This document shows, piece by piece, positions 55,754 to 64,000 of a stretch of DNA of 64,000 bases. This DNA comes from Chitinophagaceae bacterium. GTDB taxonomy: Bacteria; Bacteroidota; Bacteroidia; Chitinophagales; Chitinophagaceae. Under the pieces are notes generated by a model. That model made no database searches. It was not told the origin of the DNA and saw nothing but the letters and a program-made list of their open reading frames with translations. Each line of letters starts with the position of its first letter. Position 1 is the first letter of the stretch. A program made the position numbers and the translations under genes. The stretch lies in assembly GCA_020403425.1 (NCBI GenBank), contig JADBXR010000008.1:206986-270985 (forward strand). The letters are read 5' to 3'.

Positions 55754-56404
55754 CTATACCTTGATCCAGAACTTCAGAAGCTCATCTGCGGTAGCCCCTA
55801 CTTCATGGTAATCACCGGGGATCTCATGCTCGGTGCTGTGAAAAGTGGCCAGACGCGTGCCGGACGGTTTCTTCTCCAGTTGACGGAACAGATAGCGGCT
55901 ATACTGCGCATAACGCTCGCGCGAATACACCACGTCTTCATCTATCCGAAAGCTATCATCCAGGTTCTCAAAAAAAGCATTGAAAAAATAAAAATGATCG
56001 TAGTCCGACAGATCGGTATGCAGGAGGTTCTGATGCAGGAATGAGACATTGGTAAAACCAAGCTTTCGCCTGGCATCTTCGGCACAGGCCACGAGATTGG
56101 CCCTTTGTTCTATACCGGTGTAGGTTCCATCCGGACAATAATAGGCCGCAGCGAGGCAAAATTTTCCTGCGCCACTGCCGATATCGAGAATACGTTTGTG
56201 AGAGTCTGCTGTAAGGAATTCAGCTGCCTTGCGTGCCACATGAAGGGGTGTCCAGTGCATATTTGCCTGGGACTGCACAGCTTCGGGATACAAGCGATGA
56301 AACTGCAGATCGGATGCGAACCATTGGTGGATGGACCCGGGTACTGTATGAACAGCTTGTGTTGTATGTAATGGCCCCTTTTGAGCCATCTTACCTGCCT
56401 TCAT
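55754..56404 (-). CDS. Class I SAM-dependent methyltransferase
   Basis: 216 aa. SAM motif I is ILDIGSGAGKFCLAAAYY at about residues 96-113, followed by TGIEQRANLVACAEDA. The N-terminal 80 residues are His/Gln-rich helices. Substrate unknown. It is close to the DUF1624-type gene (32 bp) on the same strand. Confidence 0.85.
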   Translation of the reverse strand: MKAGKMAQKGPLHTTQAVHTVPGSIHQWFASDLQFHRLYPEAVQSQANMHWTPLHVARKAAEFLTADSHKRILDIGSGAGKFCLAAAYYCPDGTYTGIEQRANLVACAEDARRKLGFTNVSFLHQNLLHTDLSDYDHFYFFNAFFENLDDSFRIDEDVVYSRERYAQYSRYLFRQLEKKPSGTRLATFHSTEHEIPGDYHEVGATADELLKFWIKV

Positions 56405-56436
56405 GGTGCAAAGTTACTGATTTGGCAGCGATTTGT

Positions 56437-57615
56437 CTACAGGTAAGATAACCACCATTGATCATGTGTGGCTTTGTAACGAGCGTAACGCCTGCAGAAC
56501 GGATATAAAACAGCCACCACTGCCATCCAGATCAGGTACACCACTCCCAGTGAATAGCCGAAATCATTGGGCCGGAACAACATCATACCGGTTGCGGCCT
56601 GCGATAAGGTATACCCACTGGCAAAAAAAGCAATGGTACACAGCAGGTGAATGAGAAAAAAGTGGAGCAGGTAATAGAATAAAGGTACCCGTCCATACAC
56701 CACTACTACATCTGTCCACTTGGTTTTGACCTTTTCCAGCCAGGCAAGCAGGATCAGGGCAGGCCCCAGTGTGATACAGCAATACAGGAAAGAAGGCGGA
56801 TACTTGGATACATTGAAGAAGGATAAGACAGTGGCCGTGCTGTTCTTTTGCGCTGTCCATATGACCGGGTCGCCATAAGCGTTCAGCCAGCGAACCAGGA
56901 AAAAAGCCAGTGTGGCGGTCAAGCCAAAACCGATGAGTTTACGCCGACGTTTACCGGCATCATAATCAGGCACGAACAAGGTACCCATGCAATAACCCAG
57001 CAACATGATGCCCGGCCAGGGAATCAATGGATACAGCACTCCAAAGAAACGCCCCGGAGCATATTGAACAAAATATTGCTGGTGCAGCAGCCCCCACCCT
57101 AAACTCGTTTTTTCCATGGCCGTGGTGTTCAGACTGTCCAGCATATTGTGTCCCACCACCATCAAAAGCCCGATCACAAACAACACATTGATGGGCAGAT
57201 AGATGAATGCCGCCAGCAGGATCATGGATATCCCTGTCACCCAGATCACCTGTAAACCTAGGAAATGGTACAGGGGATCGAAGGAAAATAACAGGTTAAA
57301 TATTGTAATTTCCAGCAGTACCAGCCATACCCCTCTTTTCAGCAGAAAAACAGACTGTTCCTTTCTCGTTCTTTTCCTGCCAGACAAAAAAGCGGAAGTG
57401 CCTGCCAGAAATACGAATACAGGTGCGCAAAAATGGGTAATGAAACGGGTAAAGAATAGAATGGGTGTTGTGGTGGCAGGATCGGTGGGATCACTGGTCA
57501 TGGCCCCGGCATGAAAAAAATCCCGCACATGATCGAGTGCCATCAAGATCATGATACCGCCGCGGAGGATATCTATCGAATCGATCCTTTTTTTCAGTAA
57601 GGCCAGTTGTTCCAT
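56437..57615 (-). CDS. DUF1624 / heparan-alpha-glucosaminide N-acetyltransferase-like membrane protein
   Basis: 392 aa with about ten helices. The N-terminus RIDSIDILRGGIMILMALDHVRDFFH is the family signature (acyltransferase-like, DxLRGxxxxLMxxDH), where the His is thought to carry the acetyl group in the lysosomal relative. A second typical segment is FLAGTSAFLSGRKR. It is likely an inner-membrane acyltransferase of unknown acceptor. Confidence 0.88.
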   Translation of the reverse strand: MEQLALLKKRIDSIDILRGGIMILMALDHVRDFFHAGAMTSDPTDPATTTPILFFTRFITHFCAPVFVFLAGTSAFLSGRKRTRKEQSVFLLKRGVWLVLLEITIFNLLFSFDPLYHFLGLQVIWVTGISMILLAAFIYLPINVLFVIGLLMVVGHNMLDSLNTTAMEKTSLGWGLLHQQYFVQYAPGRFFGVLYPLIPWPGIMLLGYCMGTLFVPDYDAGKRRRKLIGFGLTATLAFFLVRWLNAYGDPVIWTAQKNSTATVLSFFNVSKYPPSFLYCCITLGPALILLAWLEKVKTKWTDVVVVYGRVPLFYYLLHFFLIHLLCTIAFFASGYTLSQAATGMMLFRPNDFGYSLGVVYLIWMAVVAVLYPFCRRYARYKATHDQWWLSYL

Positions 57616-57700
57616 AGTTCGGTTTTGGGTAAAATACGGAAACTATTCCTCATGTAACAGCTTTGTACAACAAATAACCAAAGCAGTTTATAAAGCATTA

Positions 57701-58600
57701 TTACTGAATAGTATTATCGACCGCATACCAGTATTCATTGCCATAATACCCGTTCCCGTTCCTGAATACCATCCATGAGATGATCACTGATTTCTTATTC
57801 TTTTGCCAGGTATATTGTAGACCATCCGGACTAACATATCCTGATACCGGGGAAAATCCGAACAATTGTGAATAGGTATCAACCATCTTCATCTTGAGGT
57901 CCTTACTGGAAGCATAGTCCTGGTATTTGCTGATCAGTTTGGGATACTCGATGTTATTTCTGAATCCGACAATTTTCTTATTGTCGTTCACATAGACCGA
58001 TACATTCGTCACATCTTTGGAACTGATCAGTTTCAATCCGGGGAAAAGACCACTTCTCTCACTGGAGGTCCTTCGGAAAAAATCAGGGTGTTTTTTCTCG
58101 GCTTCCTCGAGCGACTGGCCAAATTCCCAGCCTGTTGTCCATGAAAAATCTCGGAAAATTTTTTCTTTACTTACAGAGTCGGCCACTTTTTTTTCCTTCA
58201 GGTCCTTCTCCTCTATACTTTTCTGTTCCATTTCCAGTTTCAGCTTCACCACTTCCAATACTTTATCCTCATTAAAATCCCTGATATCTGGAGAAGTTTG
58301 AAAAGCAGCAATGGTCTGCCATAGACTATCCCTGTAATTCCGCTGTGTTTTAGCCAGTTCGCTTTCTATCTGGATCTGGAGATAGAGGATCTTGCAGTTG
58401 GCTCCACCTAACTTTGTTTTTGCATTTTTCAGGAAGGTGAGCGCAACGGGATAATTGGCTTTCCCGTAATTCTCTTCAGCCAGCATGTAAGCCGCTTTGG
58501 CTTCCGTTTCATTCACTTGACTGTATAGGGGACCAAAGAACAGCATCAATACAAAAACAAACATCCCCTTCTGAATAGCATTCATATAAACCGATTTCAT
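57701..58600 (-). CDS. Exported tandem paralogue B, unknown function
   Basis: 299 aa. Signal peptide to about LYSQ (residue 28). Residues about 30-130 are a helical, TPR-like domain (NETEAKAAYMLAEENYGKANYP...) nearly identical to the upstream gene; the C-terminal half (ending WYAVDNTIQ) has diverged. It lies 60 bp after its paralogue on the same strand. No known family recognised. Confidence 0.8.
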   Translation of the reverse strand: MKSVYMNAIQKGMFVFVLMLFFGPLYSQVNETEAKAAYMLAEENYGKANYPVALTFLKNAKTKLGGANCKILYLQIQIESELAKTQRNYRDSLWQTIAAFQTSPDIRDFNEDKVLEVVKLKLEMEQKSIEEKDLKEKKVADSVSKEKIFRDFSWTTGWEFGQSLEEAEKKHPDFFRRTSSERSGLFPGLKLISSKDVTNVSVYVNDNKKIVGFRNNIEYPKLISKYQDYASSKDLKMKMVDTYSQLFGFSPVSGYVSPDGLQYTWQKNKKSVIISWMVFRNGNGYYGNEYWYAVDNTIQ

Positions 58601-58660
58601 CTATAGATAATAAAATTCAACAGCGCCTCAGTAATTACCCAAACCTTACCGGAAAATTCT

Positions 58661-59560
58661 TTAATACGATTCATCCACTATATCTGAGACATAGGCCCCA
58701 TAAAAGCCATCTCCTTTTCTGATGATTTTTGTCCAGTCACGGGTGAACGTTTTACCTTTTTTCTTCCATACGAATCCTAAACCATCAGCAGAAGGCAGAG
58801 AAATAGGTTCGAATCCGAATAGTTTATTGTTATTATCCCGCTCATTCAGCATGGATTTTTTAAATGCTTCGTAATTATTTTTTTTACTATCGCCCTCCTC
58901 ATACTCCTGAACGATCCTGTTGCCGACGATCTTCCCGTTTTTGATGAAAACAGAAGCGATCACGGTAAACGTGTTATAGGATACAGGTTTTGACGATATC
59001 ATTTCCAGTCCGGGATAATCCTGGCTCATTTCCGTTTTTGTTTTTCGGAAAAAAACAGGATACATCTTTTCTGCTTCCTTCACCGTTAACCCCAGATTCA
59101 ACCCCGCAGTGAAACGCCAGTCTTTGAAGGTCTTCTCATTCTTCGCCTCTTCTGCTGCCTTCTGTTCTGCCAGCAAAGCCTTCTCTTCCGTTAGTTTTTG
59201 TGCTAACTCCAGTTTCATTTTCACCACTTCCAATACCTTATCCTCATTGAAATCCTTAACATCCGGCGCAGCCTGAAAAGCGGCGATCGTATTGAGCAGG
59301 CTATCCCTGTAATTCTTTCGCGTTTTGGCCAATTCACTTTCTATCTGGATCTGGAGATACAAGATCTTGCAGTTGGCGCCACCCAGGCTGGTCTTGGCAT
59401 TTTTCAGGAACGTGAGCGCTACCGGGTAGTTGCCCTTGCCATAATTCTCCTCAGCCAGCATATAGGATGCTTTGGCCTCGGTCTCGTTTATCTGTGCCAA
59501 TGCCGGTAAAGATGATAGTAATAAAAAAGAAAGAACGATACACAAACGCATGGGTCTCAT
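58661..59560 (-). CDS. Exported tandem paralogue A, unknown function
   Basis: 299 aa, the same length as its neighbour. Signal peptide to about LPALAQ (residue 22), then the shared helical domain (ASYMLAEENYGKGNYPVALTFLKNAKT), a Lys/Glu/Ala coiled stretch (LAEQKAAEEAKNEK) and a divergent beta-rich C-terminus. It starts 10 bp after the 660-aa gene, so all three genes form an operon. Function unknown. Confidence 0.8.
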   Translation of the reverse strand: MRPMRLCIVLSFLLLSSLPALAQINETEAKASYMLAEENYGKGNYPVALTFLKNAKTSLGGANCKILYLQIQIESELAKTRKNYRDSLLNTIAAFQAAPDVKDFNEDKVLEVVKMKLELAQKLTEEKALLAEQKAAEEAKNEKTFKDWRFTAGLNLGLTVKEAEKMYPVFFRKTKTEMSQDYPGLEMISSKPVSYNTFTVIASVFIKNGKIVGNRIVQEYEEGDSKKNNYEAFKKSMLNERDNNNKLFGFEPISLPSADGLGFVWKKKGKTFTRDWTKIIRKGDGFYGAYVSDIVDESY

Positions 59561-59570
59561 ATTTAGTCAA

Positions 59571-61553
59571 TTAATTATTCCAGAAATCAGTTTTGGCAGC
59601 TGCTTTTTTTGCACCGGTAGAATCCTTTTTACCGGTTTCCCAGAAATCGCCACTGGCGCCTGATACTAGGGAAGAGCTTCCGGGAGGAGCTTTCAATGCA
59701 AATGTTTTTACAGTAAGTTCACTTTGTGCAGCCAGGTTCACAAAAGCTTTGCGCATCTGCTCTGCCTTGTCCTTTTCTCCATAATAGCCCACCAGCATCA
59801 CTTCACCGGGTGCATACCCTTTCAGTTTGCTGATCACGCTGGTTTTATAGGGGAATGTACCATCCGAATATTGCTGTACCGGAAAAACGTTACTTACCGC
59901 TACTACGGACTGCTCCTTATCGAAGGCAGCCATATCTGTAACATAGGCAAACATGTATACTTCGGGTAAAGTCACTTTATGCGAGGTGAGCGGTGTACCT
60001 CCGTTGGGGAAACTGCGTAACAGCTGGTTCCGCATACCTATCCGGGCCTTTATTTTAGCTGCGGCAATGGCAGCCAATTGTCTTTCCCTTTCTGCCCGCA
60101 AGGCTTCCCTGGCCTCCCTTTCCTCTTTGGCAGCTTTGCTGCTATTGATGATACTGCCGATCAACTGCATACTTTGCCCGATCGCCCGTTCTGTATTATT
60201 CCCATTAAAATTGCCGTTAACCGCATTGCTTAATTTAGCATTACGGGCCTGCTCAAGGTTCTGCACTTCGGACCGGATAGAACTGCTTTGCTGCTGAAAG
60301 GCAGCTTCCAGTTCCTGCACGGAATTATAAGAACCATTCAGGGAGCTCAGTGCCGCCAGATTTTCTTTTCCGTTGCGGATGGCTTCTGCATAATAATAGT
60401 TTTGTTTCCACATCTCCACTTTCTGGTCTATCAGCTGACTGATGGCTCTGTTCTTAGCCTCGGCGTCTGCAAACATCTTATCTACCTGGCTTCGCACTTC
60501 TTCTGCAGTCATGGTAGGTTTTTCGGGCTCTACCGGTTTTTGCGATTTGGCAGCAACAGCGTTTTTGGCATCCTGGTATTGCTGTTGCGTTACCTGCCTG
60601 AATTTCCCATCCTCTCCCCGATGAAAATACCCGCCGTCTGTGGTACGAACAAAATCAGGCAGGTTTTTATGAATGGGCTGATCGGGAATCGGGCCACCTT
60701 TCTCCTGCTTTTTTTCTGACCAGAAACTTTGGCCGGATTTCCCATTATTGTTTTGATTGGGTGTGGCTGTTGGTTTTATGGAGGGATCGCCTTGCGGATA
60801 GCTGCTGAAAGGAGCCAGTTTTGCCGCACCTATATTTGACTTCTCTGCATCATTGGTTGAGGTATTCCTGCCTGTCTGGGAACTGGGATCTGTCTTTTCG
60901 GCATCCGACTTCTTCTTATCCTCTTCTGCTTTTTTCTTTTCTGATTCTGCATTCCGCTTCGCATCATCCAGTTTCTTCTTTTCAGCGTCCGTTTTTTCTT
61001 TTTCCGCCCGTTTGGCATCTTCCTGCTTTTTGCGAATAGCAGCCTCATAATTCGTGATCGCTCTTTCTATGGCCTCGGTACCCCTGTAAGCAACATAGGT
61101 CAATCCCTGTACATGTGCCGCGTAGCTGTTCAACCTGGCATCACTGGCCACTTCCCCAACCTGGTTCCGTCCCAGGAAACTTTCATAACTGATCTGTTGG
61201 TTGATACCCGGCCCTTGCACCCGAACACTGAAAGTGGCCGACGAAAGGCCTATCGGATAAAAAGGATCAAAACCAAGGTCGTGGTCCGTATAGATCTTTC
61301 CATCTCGCATGTACCTATAGGAATAAGGAGCGATAGGGTTTCGGGGGCTGGCCAGTGTAACATCCATTTTAAGGATCAGGAAGGTCTTGGGGCCGATTTT
61401 TTCGAGGAAGAAATTGGGCACCACTTTGAAGCCCGGGGTAACCAACCCAGACCTGTCACCGGCCGGCATTGGCCAGTCCCTGACACTGACAAAGCTTTGT
61501 GCCTGGGCGAACTGAACAAAAAACAATAAAATGCCCAATAATGGCTTCTTCAT
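59571..61553 (-). CDS. Large exported coiled-coil protein, unknown function
   Basis: 660 aa. Signal peptide to about FAQAQS (residue 20). The N-terminal 150 residues are beta-rich. A charged coiled-coil of Lys/Glu/Ala repeats spans about 170-225 and a Ser/Pro/Asn-rich linker follows to about 290. A second helical region is near 355-490, and a C-terminal alpha/beta domain (about 510-625, VYMFAYVTDMAAFDKEQ) ends the folded part. It heads the three-gene operon. No family recognised. Confidence 0.78.
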   Translation of the reverse strand: MKKPLLGILLFFVQFAQAQSFVSVRDWPMPAGDRSGLVTPGFKVVPNFFLEKIGPKTFLILKMDVTLASPRNPIAPYSYRYMRDGKIYTDHDLGFDPFYPIGLSSATFSVRVQGPGINQQISYESFLGRNQVGEVASDARLNSYAAHVQGLTYVAYRGTEAIERAITNYEAAIRKKQEDAKRAEKEKTDAEKKKLDDAKRNAESEKKKAEEDKKKSDAEKTDPSSQTGRNTSTNDAEKSNIGAAKLAPFSSYPQGDPSIKPTATPNQNNNGKSGQSFWSEKKQEKGGPIPDQPIHKNLPDFVRTTDGGYFHRGEDGKFRQVTQQQYQDAKNAVAAKSQKPVEPEKPTMTAEEVRSQVDKMFADAEAKNRAISQLIDQKVEMWKQNYYYAEAIRNGKENLAALSSLNGSYNSVQELEAAFQQQSSSIRSEVQNLEQARNAKLSNAVNGNFNGNNTERAIGQSMQLIGSIINSSKAAKEEREAREALRAERERQLAAIAAAKIKARIGMRNQLLRSFPNGGTPLTSHKVTLPEVYMFAYVTDMAAFDKEQSVVAVSNVFPVQQYSDGTFPYKTSVISKLKGYAPGEVMLVGYYGEKDKAEQMRKAFVNLAAQSELTVKTFALKAPPGSSSLVSGASGDFWETGKKDSTGAKKAAAKTDFWNN

Positions 61554-61850
61554 AGGAACAGTTAGCGATTTAAATCAAAAGATAATTGCTTTATTCATAT
61601 AGACCAAATCATAATACAAAAATTCGGTCTAAAGCCAGTGATGACAGATGAACAGTCCTTCATTTGTTATATTACAATAAAATCTATAATAAACATTACT
61701 GCCCGGGTCAAGAACTAATCTCTGCGGCCTGCTCCGAAAAGCTTGCATTTCCGCATCATCAAAGTAGAAGTGTGAACTGGTCCAGCCTTGCGGGGGGATT
61801 GGCTGGCAAGAAGGTTTATTTGTCTGATTGGGGATCGGTTGGGGCAAAAC
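61554..61850. other. Intergenic region left of the tRNA terminator
   Basis: 297 bp with the 5' side of the 660-aa gene. A 72-codon TTG-started minus-strand ORF (61629-61847) and an overlapping plus ORF are the only frames; neither has supporting features. The first 90 bp are AT-rich and probably contain the operon promoter, but no exact TAnnTTTG box was identified. Confidence 0.4.
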
Positions 61851-61881
61851 AAAAAGGTCTCTACTAAGTAGAGACCTTTTT
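61851..61881 (-). terminator. Terminator of the original tRNA gene
   Basis: AAAAAGGTCTCTAC, 3-nt loop, GTAGAGACCTTTTT. On the minus strand it directly follows the tRNA 3' end. Confidence 0.9.
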
Positions 61882-61901
61882 GCGGACCGGACGGGACTCG
61901 G
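61881..61901 (-). other. tRNA 3' fragment, probable integration (att) site
   Basis: On the minus strand CCGAGTCCCGTCCGGTCCGC plus discriminator A is the T-loop, T-stem and acceptor 3' strand of a tRNA. To its right, where the rest of the tRNA should be, the sequence is unrelated AT-rich DNA. Such a fragment is what remains on one side after integration into a tRNA 3' end. The tRNA species cannot be told from this part; the complete gene should lie at the element's far end. Confidence 0.75.
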
Positions 61902-61973
61902 GTTGTCTTATCTCATTTTACTTAATTATATTTCACTATATCATTAATAATGATAATCAAATATTTATAAAAA

Positions 61974-61981
61974 TATTTTTG
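61974..61981 (+). promoter_or_regulatory. Promoter -7 box upstream of integrase
   Basis: TATTTTTG, exact TAnnTTTG, 38 bp before the integrase ATG in very AT-rich sequence. Confidence 0.5.
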
Positions 61982-62019
61982 CGTAACTTTAATTTCTCAT
62001 TTCCTAAAAAAGTCGTAAA

Positions 62020-63366
62020 ATGCAACACAAATGCAACACAATTTTTATGAGACGACAATTTAAGCGGTACATCAAACCTGACTATTCCAACCAGAAATCG
62101 GAGTTAGTAACAGTATATATCCGGTATGATTATAACCGAACAAAAAGAACATTTATTAACACCGGCCATAAAATAGATGCCGACCTATATTGGGATTTTA
62201 AAAAACATACGATCAAACGTTCCTGCCCGGATTTTGAAAAAGTTTCCGAGGATATAGAAAGTATTGAAAATAAGATTTCCAATATCCTTCAGTATGCCCG
62301 CAACAGCCAGGTTGACCCAACACCTGAATACCTGGTTGATCGTTTACAAGGTTTTAAAGAGGTGCTGGTTGACAATAATACGAAAACAGCTTTCTTTCAG
62401 TCGCTGGATAAATTCATTGAAGATCGGGAATCAAATGCGAGTGTATCTGAACATGCAGTAAGGGATTATAAATCTTTACGTAAACATTTGAAAGGCTTTG
62501 AAAAATACTGGAAGCGCCCTTTAAGTTTTATCAGTCTTGATATAGTGTTCTACGAAAAATTTGTTTACTACCTCACATACATTGCTGAAAAGCCTGATAA
62601 AGAAAAGGGTCTTAAAGTGAACAGTATCAGCAAACAAATAAAAAACCTGAAAGTTTTTTATAACGACAGGAAGAAAAAAGATAACCTGCCTTTAATAGAC
62701 CTGTCCGATTTCAAACGGAAAAATGAAGTGGTGGATCATGTGTATTTAAATGAAAATGAAATTTTACACATCTGGAAACTGGATTTATCTGAGAATAAAG
62801 ACCTAATCGAAACGAGGGATTTACTCGTATTCGGTTGTTATACAGGATTGCGTTATTCTGATATATATTCATTGCAGCCCTATCATTTTAAAAAAGTTGT
62901 TGTTGGTGGTAATATTCAGACCGCTATTCAGAAAACACAAAAGAAAGTACATGAAAAAGTGGATATTGCTTTAATACATCTGGCTAAGGAAGTAGCAGAA
63001 AAATATGAATATGCGTTACCGAAAATTCACATGAATGAATTCAACGAAAAATTGAAGAAATTGGGAGAAGAGGCTAAACTTAATGAATTGGTATCACTCA
63101 CATATAAACGTGGCAAGGAAATTAAAGAAGAAGTGTATAAAAAGTATCAACTACTTTCATCGCATGTTTGCCGAAGGTCATTTGCTACCAATATGTATCT
63201 GCGCGGAATTGACCCGGATATTATCATGACCAATACGGGGCACAGTTCACTGAAAACACTTTTTAGTTATATCAAAGTTACTAAGCGGGAGAAAGCATTT
63301 AAGCTCTACGATTATTTTACTGTTGTTGAAGCGAAAGAAAAATTGATACAGAGCGTGGAGAAATAA
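62020..63366 (+). CDS. Tyrosine recombinase (site-specific integrase)
   Basis: 448 aa. An N-terminal arm-binding domain (about 10-100), a SAM-like core-binding domain (about 120-220) and the catalytic domain with Arg278 (GLRYSD), His382 and Arg385 (HVCRRSFA), His408 (TGH) and Tyr417 (LFSYIKV). All catalytic residues are present, so the enzyme may be active. The ATG at 62020 is followed by another at 62047, either possible. AT-rich codon use differs from the chromosome left of 61.6 kb. The adjacent tRNA fragment is its likely att site. Confidence 0.93.
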   Translation: MQHKCNTIFMRRQFKRYIKPDYSNQKSELVTVYIRYDYNRTKRTFINTGHKIDADLYWDFKKHTIKRSCPDFEKVSEDIESIENKISNILQYARNSQVDPTPEYLVDRLQGFKEVLVDNNTKTAFFQSLDKFIEDRESNASVSEHAVRDYKSLRKHLKGFEKYWKRPLSFISLDIVFYEKFVYYLTYIAEKPDKEKGLKVNSISKQIKNLKVFYNDRKKKDNLPLIDLSDFKRKNEVVDHVYLNENEILHIWKLDLSENKDLIETRDLLVFGCYTGLRYSDIYSLQPYHFKKVVVGGNIQTAIQKTQKKVHEKVDIALIHLAKEVAEKYEYALPKIHMNEFNEKLKKLGEEAKLNELVSLTYKRGKEIKEEVYKKYQLLSSHVCRRSFATNMYLRGIDPDIIMTNTGHSSLKTLFSYIKVTKREKAFKLYDYFTVVEAKEKLIQSVEK

Positions 63367-63392
63367 AAACCAGGCACCCTTTTTTTGTTAAC

Positions 63393-63840
63393 CTATATGT
63401 CGCGTTTGGCCTGGGTAAAAGGTATTGCCGTCTTTGATACCAGTAAAATTATGGTTATTATTATCATTAAAATTGTAATAAAGCAGTAGAACTGGGACAA
63501 ATCATATAAAGTACTGCCTATAGTATCAGTACCGATTATGCCAATAAGAATACAGAAGGTTAGCAGTGTGTATTTTGTTTTTTTATAACCTTCAAAGCCA
63601 AGTGATGCAAATAAATAGAGATAAATAAATGAAGTTGAAACATGGTGATGCTCCCAAACTCTTCCAGATATTAATAGTGGTAAAAGAAACATTAAGCAAA
63701 AATCAACACCAGTAAATACTTTATCTTTATGCTTAAGAATACTATAAATTATTCGGCCAAAAAATCCGCTTAATAATAATACTTGGATAACCCTTATTAG
63801 TAATTCAAGATTGTTTTGGTTTAGATGAAGACCTGAGCTA
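63393..63840 (-). pseudogene. 5'-truncated multi-helix membrane protein gene (GT87/DUF2029-like C-terminus)
   Basis: The ORF track lists only 99 codons from an internal ATG at 63692, but the same frame remains open with hydrophobic, protein-like content to about 63840 without any ATG, GTG or TTG. The sequence has about four hydrophobic segments and ISGRVWEHHHVS, which resembles the tryptophan-His motif of GT87-type mannosyltransferases; that assignment is tentative. The 5' end seems cut off by the insertion at the right, where a likely IS66-type gene begins. The end coordinate is approximate. Confidence 0.4.
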
Positions 63841-63868
63841 AACGAACGGGAAACGACCTTCGAAAATA

Positions 63869-63890
63869 AAAACTACTAAAGAGTAGTTTT
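63869..63890. terminator. Short hairpin upstream of the tnpA-like gene
   Basis: AAAACTACT, 4-nt loop AAAG, AGTAGTTTT. It could block read-through into the element, or be part of the element end. Confidence 0.35.
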
Positions 63891-63914
63891 GAAGCTCTTT
63901 GAAATACGATAACT

Positions 63915-64000
63915 ATGGAACAAGGTGCACAAAATGCCGGTTCACGGACACGCGTTGTCCGTACCGAAGAGCAGATATTGAAACTGCTGGAGGAATTTGA
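63915..64000 (+). CDS. Likely IS66-type TnpA accessory protein, cut by window end
   Basis: Only 28 complete codons are present: MEQGAQNAGS... then RTEEQILKLLEEF. The EEQILKLLEEF helix resembles the start of the small HTH protein (TnpA) of IS66-type elements of Bacteroidota. The frame is open at the edge. Confirmation needs the downstream sequence. Confidence 0.45.
   Translation, partial: MEQGAQNAGSRTRVVRTEEQILKLLEEF

Noticed and set aside
61629-61847. 72-codon minus ORF with TTG start beside the tRNA terminator
   Set aside because: Rare start codon, no recognised family, overlaps another equally weak ORF (61664-61867); left as intergenic.
61881-61956. Complete tRNA gene
   Set aside because: Only the 3' 20-21 bases fit a tRNA; the sequence to the right cannot form D- and anticodon arms.

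Overview
The window looks like chromosomal DNA from a member of the Bacteroidota, most likely family Chitinophagaceae. The evidence is promoter-like TAnnTTTG boxes, weak Shine-Dalgarno signals, a DUF4270 lipoprotein, Oar-type TonB-dependent receptors with an N-terminal carboxypeptidase-regulatory domain, LytS/LytTR and ECF sigma/barrel pairs, a bifunctional RibBA and a one-domain 'glycogen synthase' beside panC. Genus-level identity cannot be read from the sequence alone. No intact tRNA, rRNA or CRISPR array was found.

Layout. 1-8.7 kb: DUF4270 gene (cut by the window edge), GT5-like protein, panC, flippase-like membrane protein, heptose-phosphate adenylyltransferase, ppk1-ppx pair, panB. 8.8-13 kb: LytS-type kinase with LytTR regulator, a short promoter-plus-terminator unit that may be an sRNA or leader, an ALDH7-type dehydrogenase, small membrane proteins. 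13.3-24.3 kb: DUF885-like peptidase, subtilase with DinB protein, lipoproteins, phosphoesterase, PD40 protein, TPR lipoprotein, rpe, phoH, ribBA. 24.7-31.6 kb: two tandem Oar-like TonB receptors, each closed by a strong terminator. 31.6-34.8 kb: esterase, ATP-grasp enzyme and GCS2-type carboxylate-amine ligase.

34.85-38.39 kb is the clearest accessory segment: a complete 3525-bp IS1595-type transposon with 26-bp terminal inverted repeats (24/26 matching) and an exact 8-bp target duplication (ATTTTTTT). Besides its transposase it carries a KilA-N protein, an NPPF-type adenine methyltransferase and a small PD-(D/E)XK nuclease candidate. This reads as a restriction-modification cassette moved by a single-transposase element. 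It sits between the GCS2 gene and an ECF sigma gene; the right junction carries a 23-bp near-copy of the sigma gene's own coding sequence.

38.4-48.8 kb: ECF sigma factor with a partner protein that has four tandem 28-residue repeats, one membrane helix and a predicted outer-membrane barrel; then a lipoprotein, def, a large PAS/GAF kinase, ruvX, a UbiA-type prenyltransferase and a SpoU methylase. 48.9-61.6 kb: M28 peptidase, mutS, VOC protein, SulP transporter, methyltransferase, DUF1624-type membrane protein and a three-gene cluster of exported proteins of unknown function, two of them tandem paralogues. From 61.88 kb a 3' tRNA fragment next to a tyrosine recombinase marks the probable left edge of an integrative element. 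It continues past the window through a broken membrane-protein gene and the start of a likely IS66-type element.

Three separate loci share GAGTG-rich tracts starting immediately after a stop codon. An 11-bp x 4 tandem repeat lies upstream of mutS.
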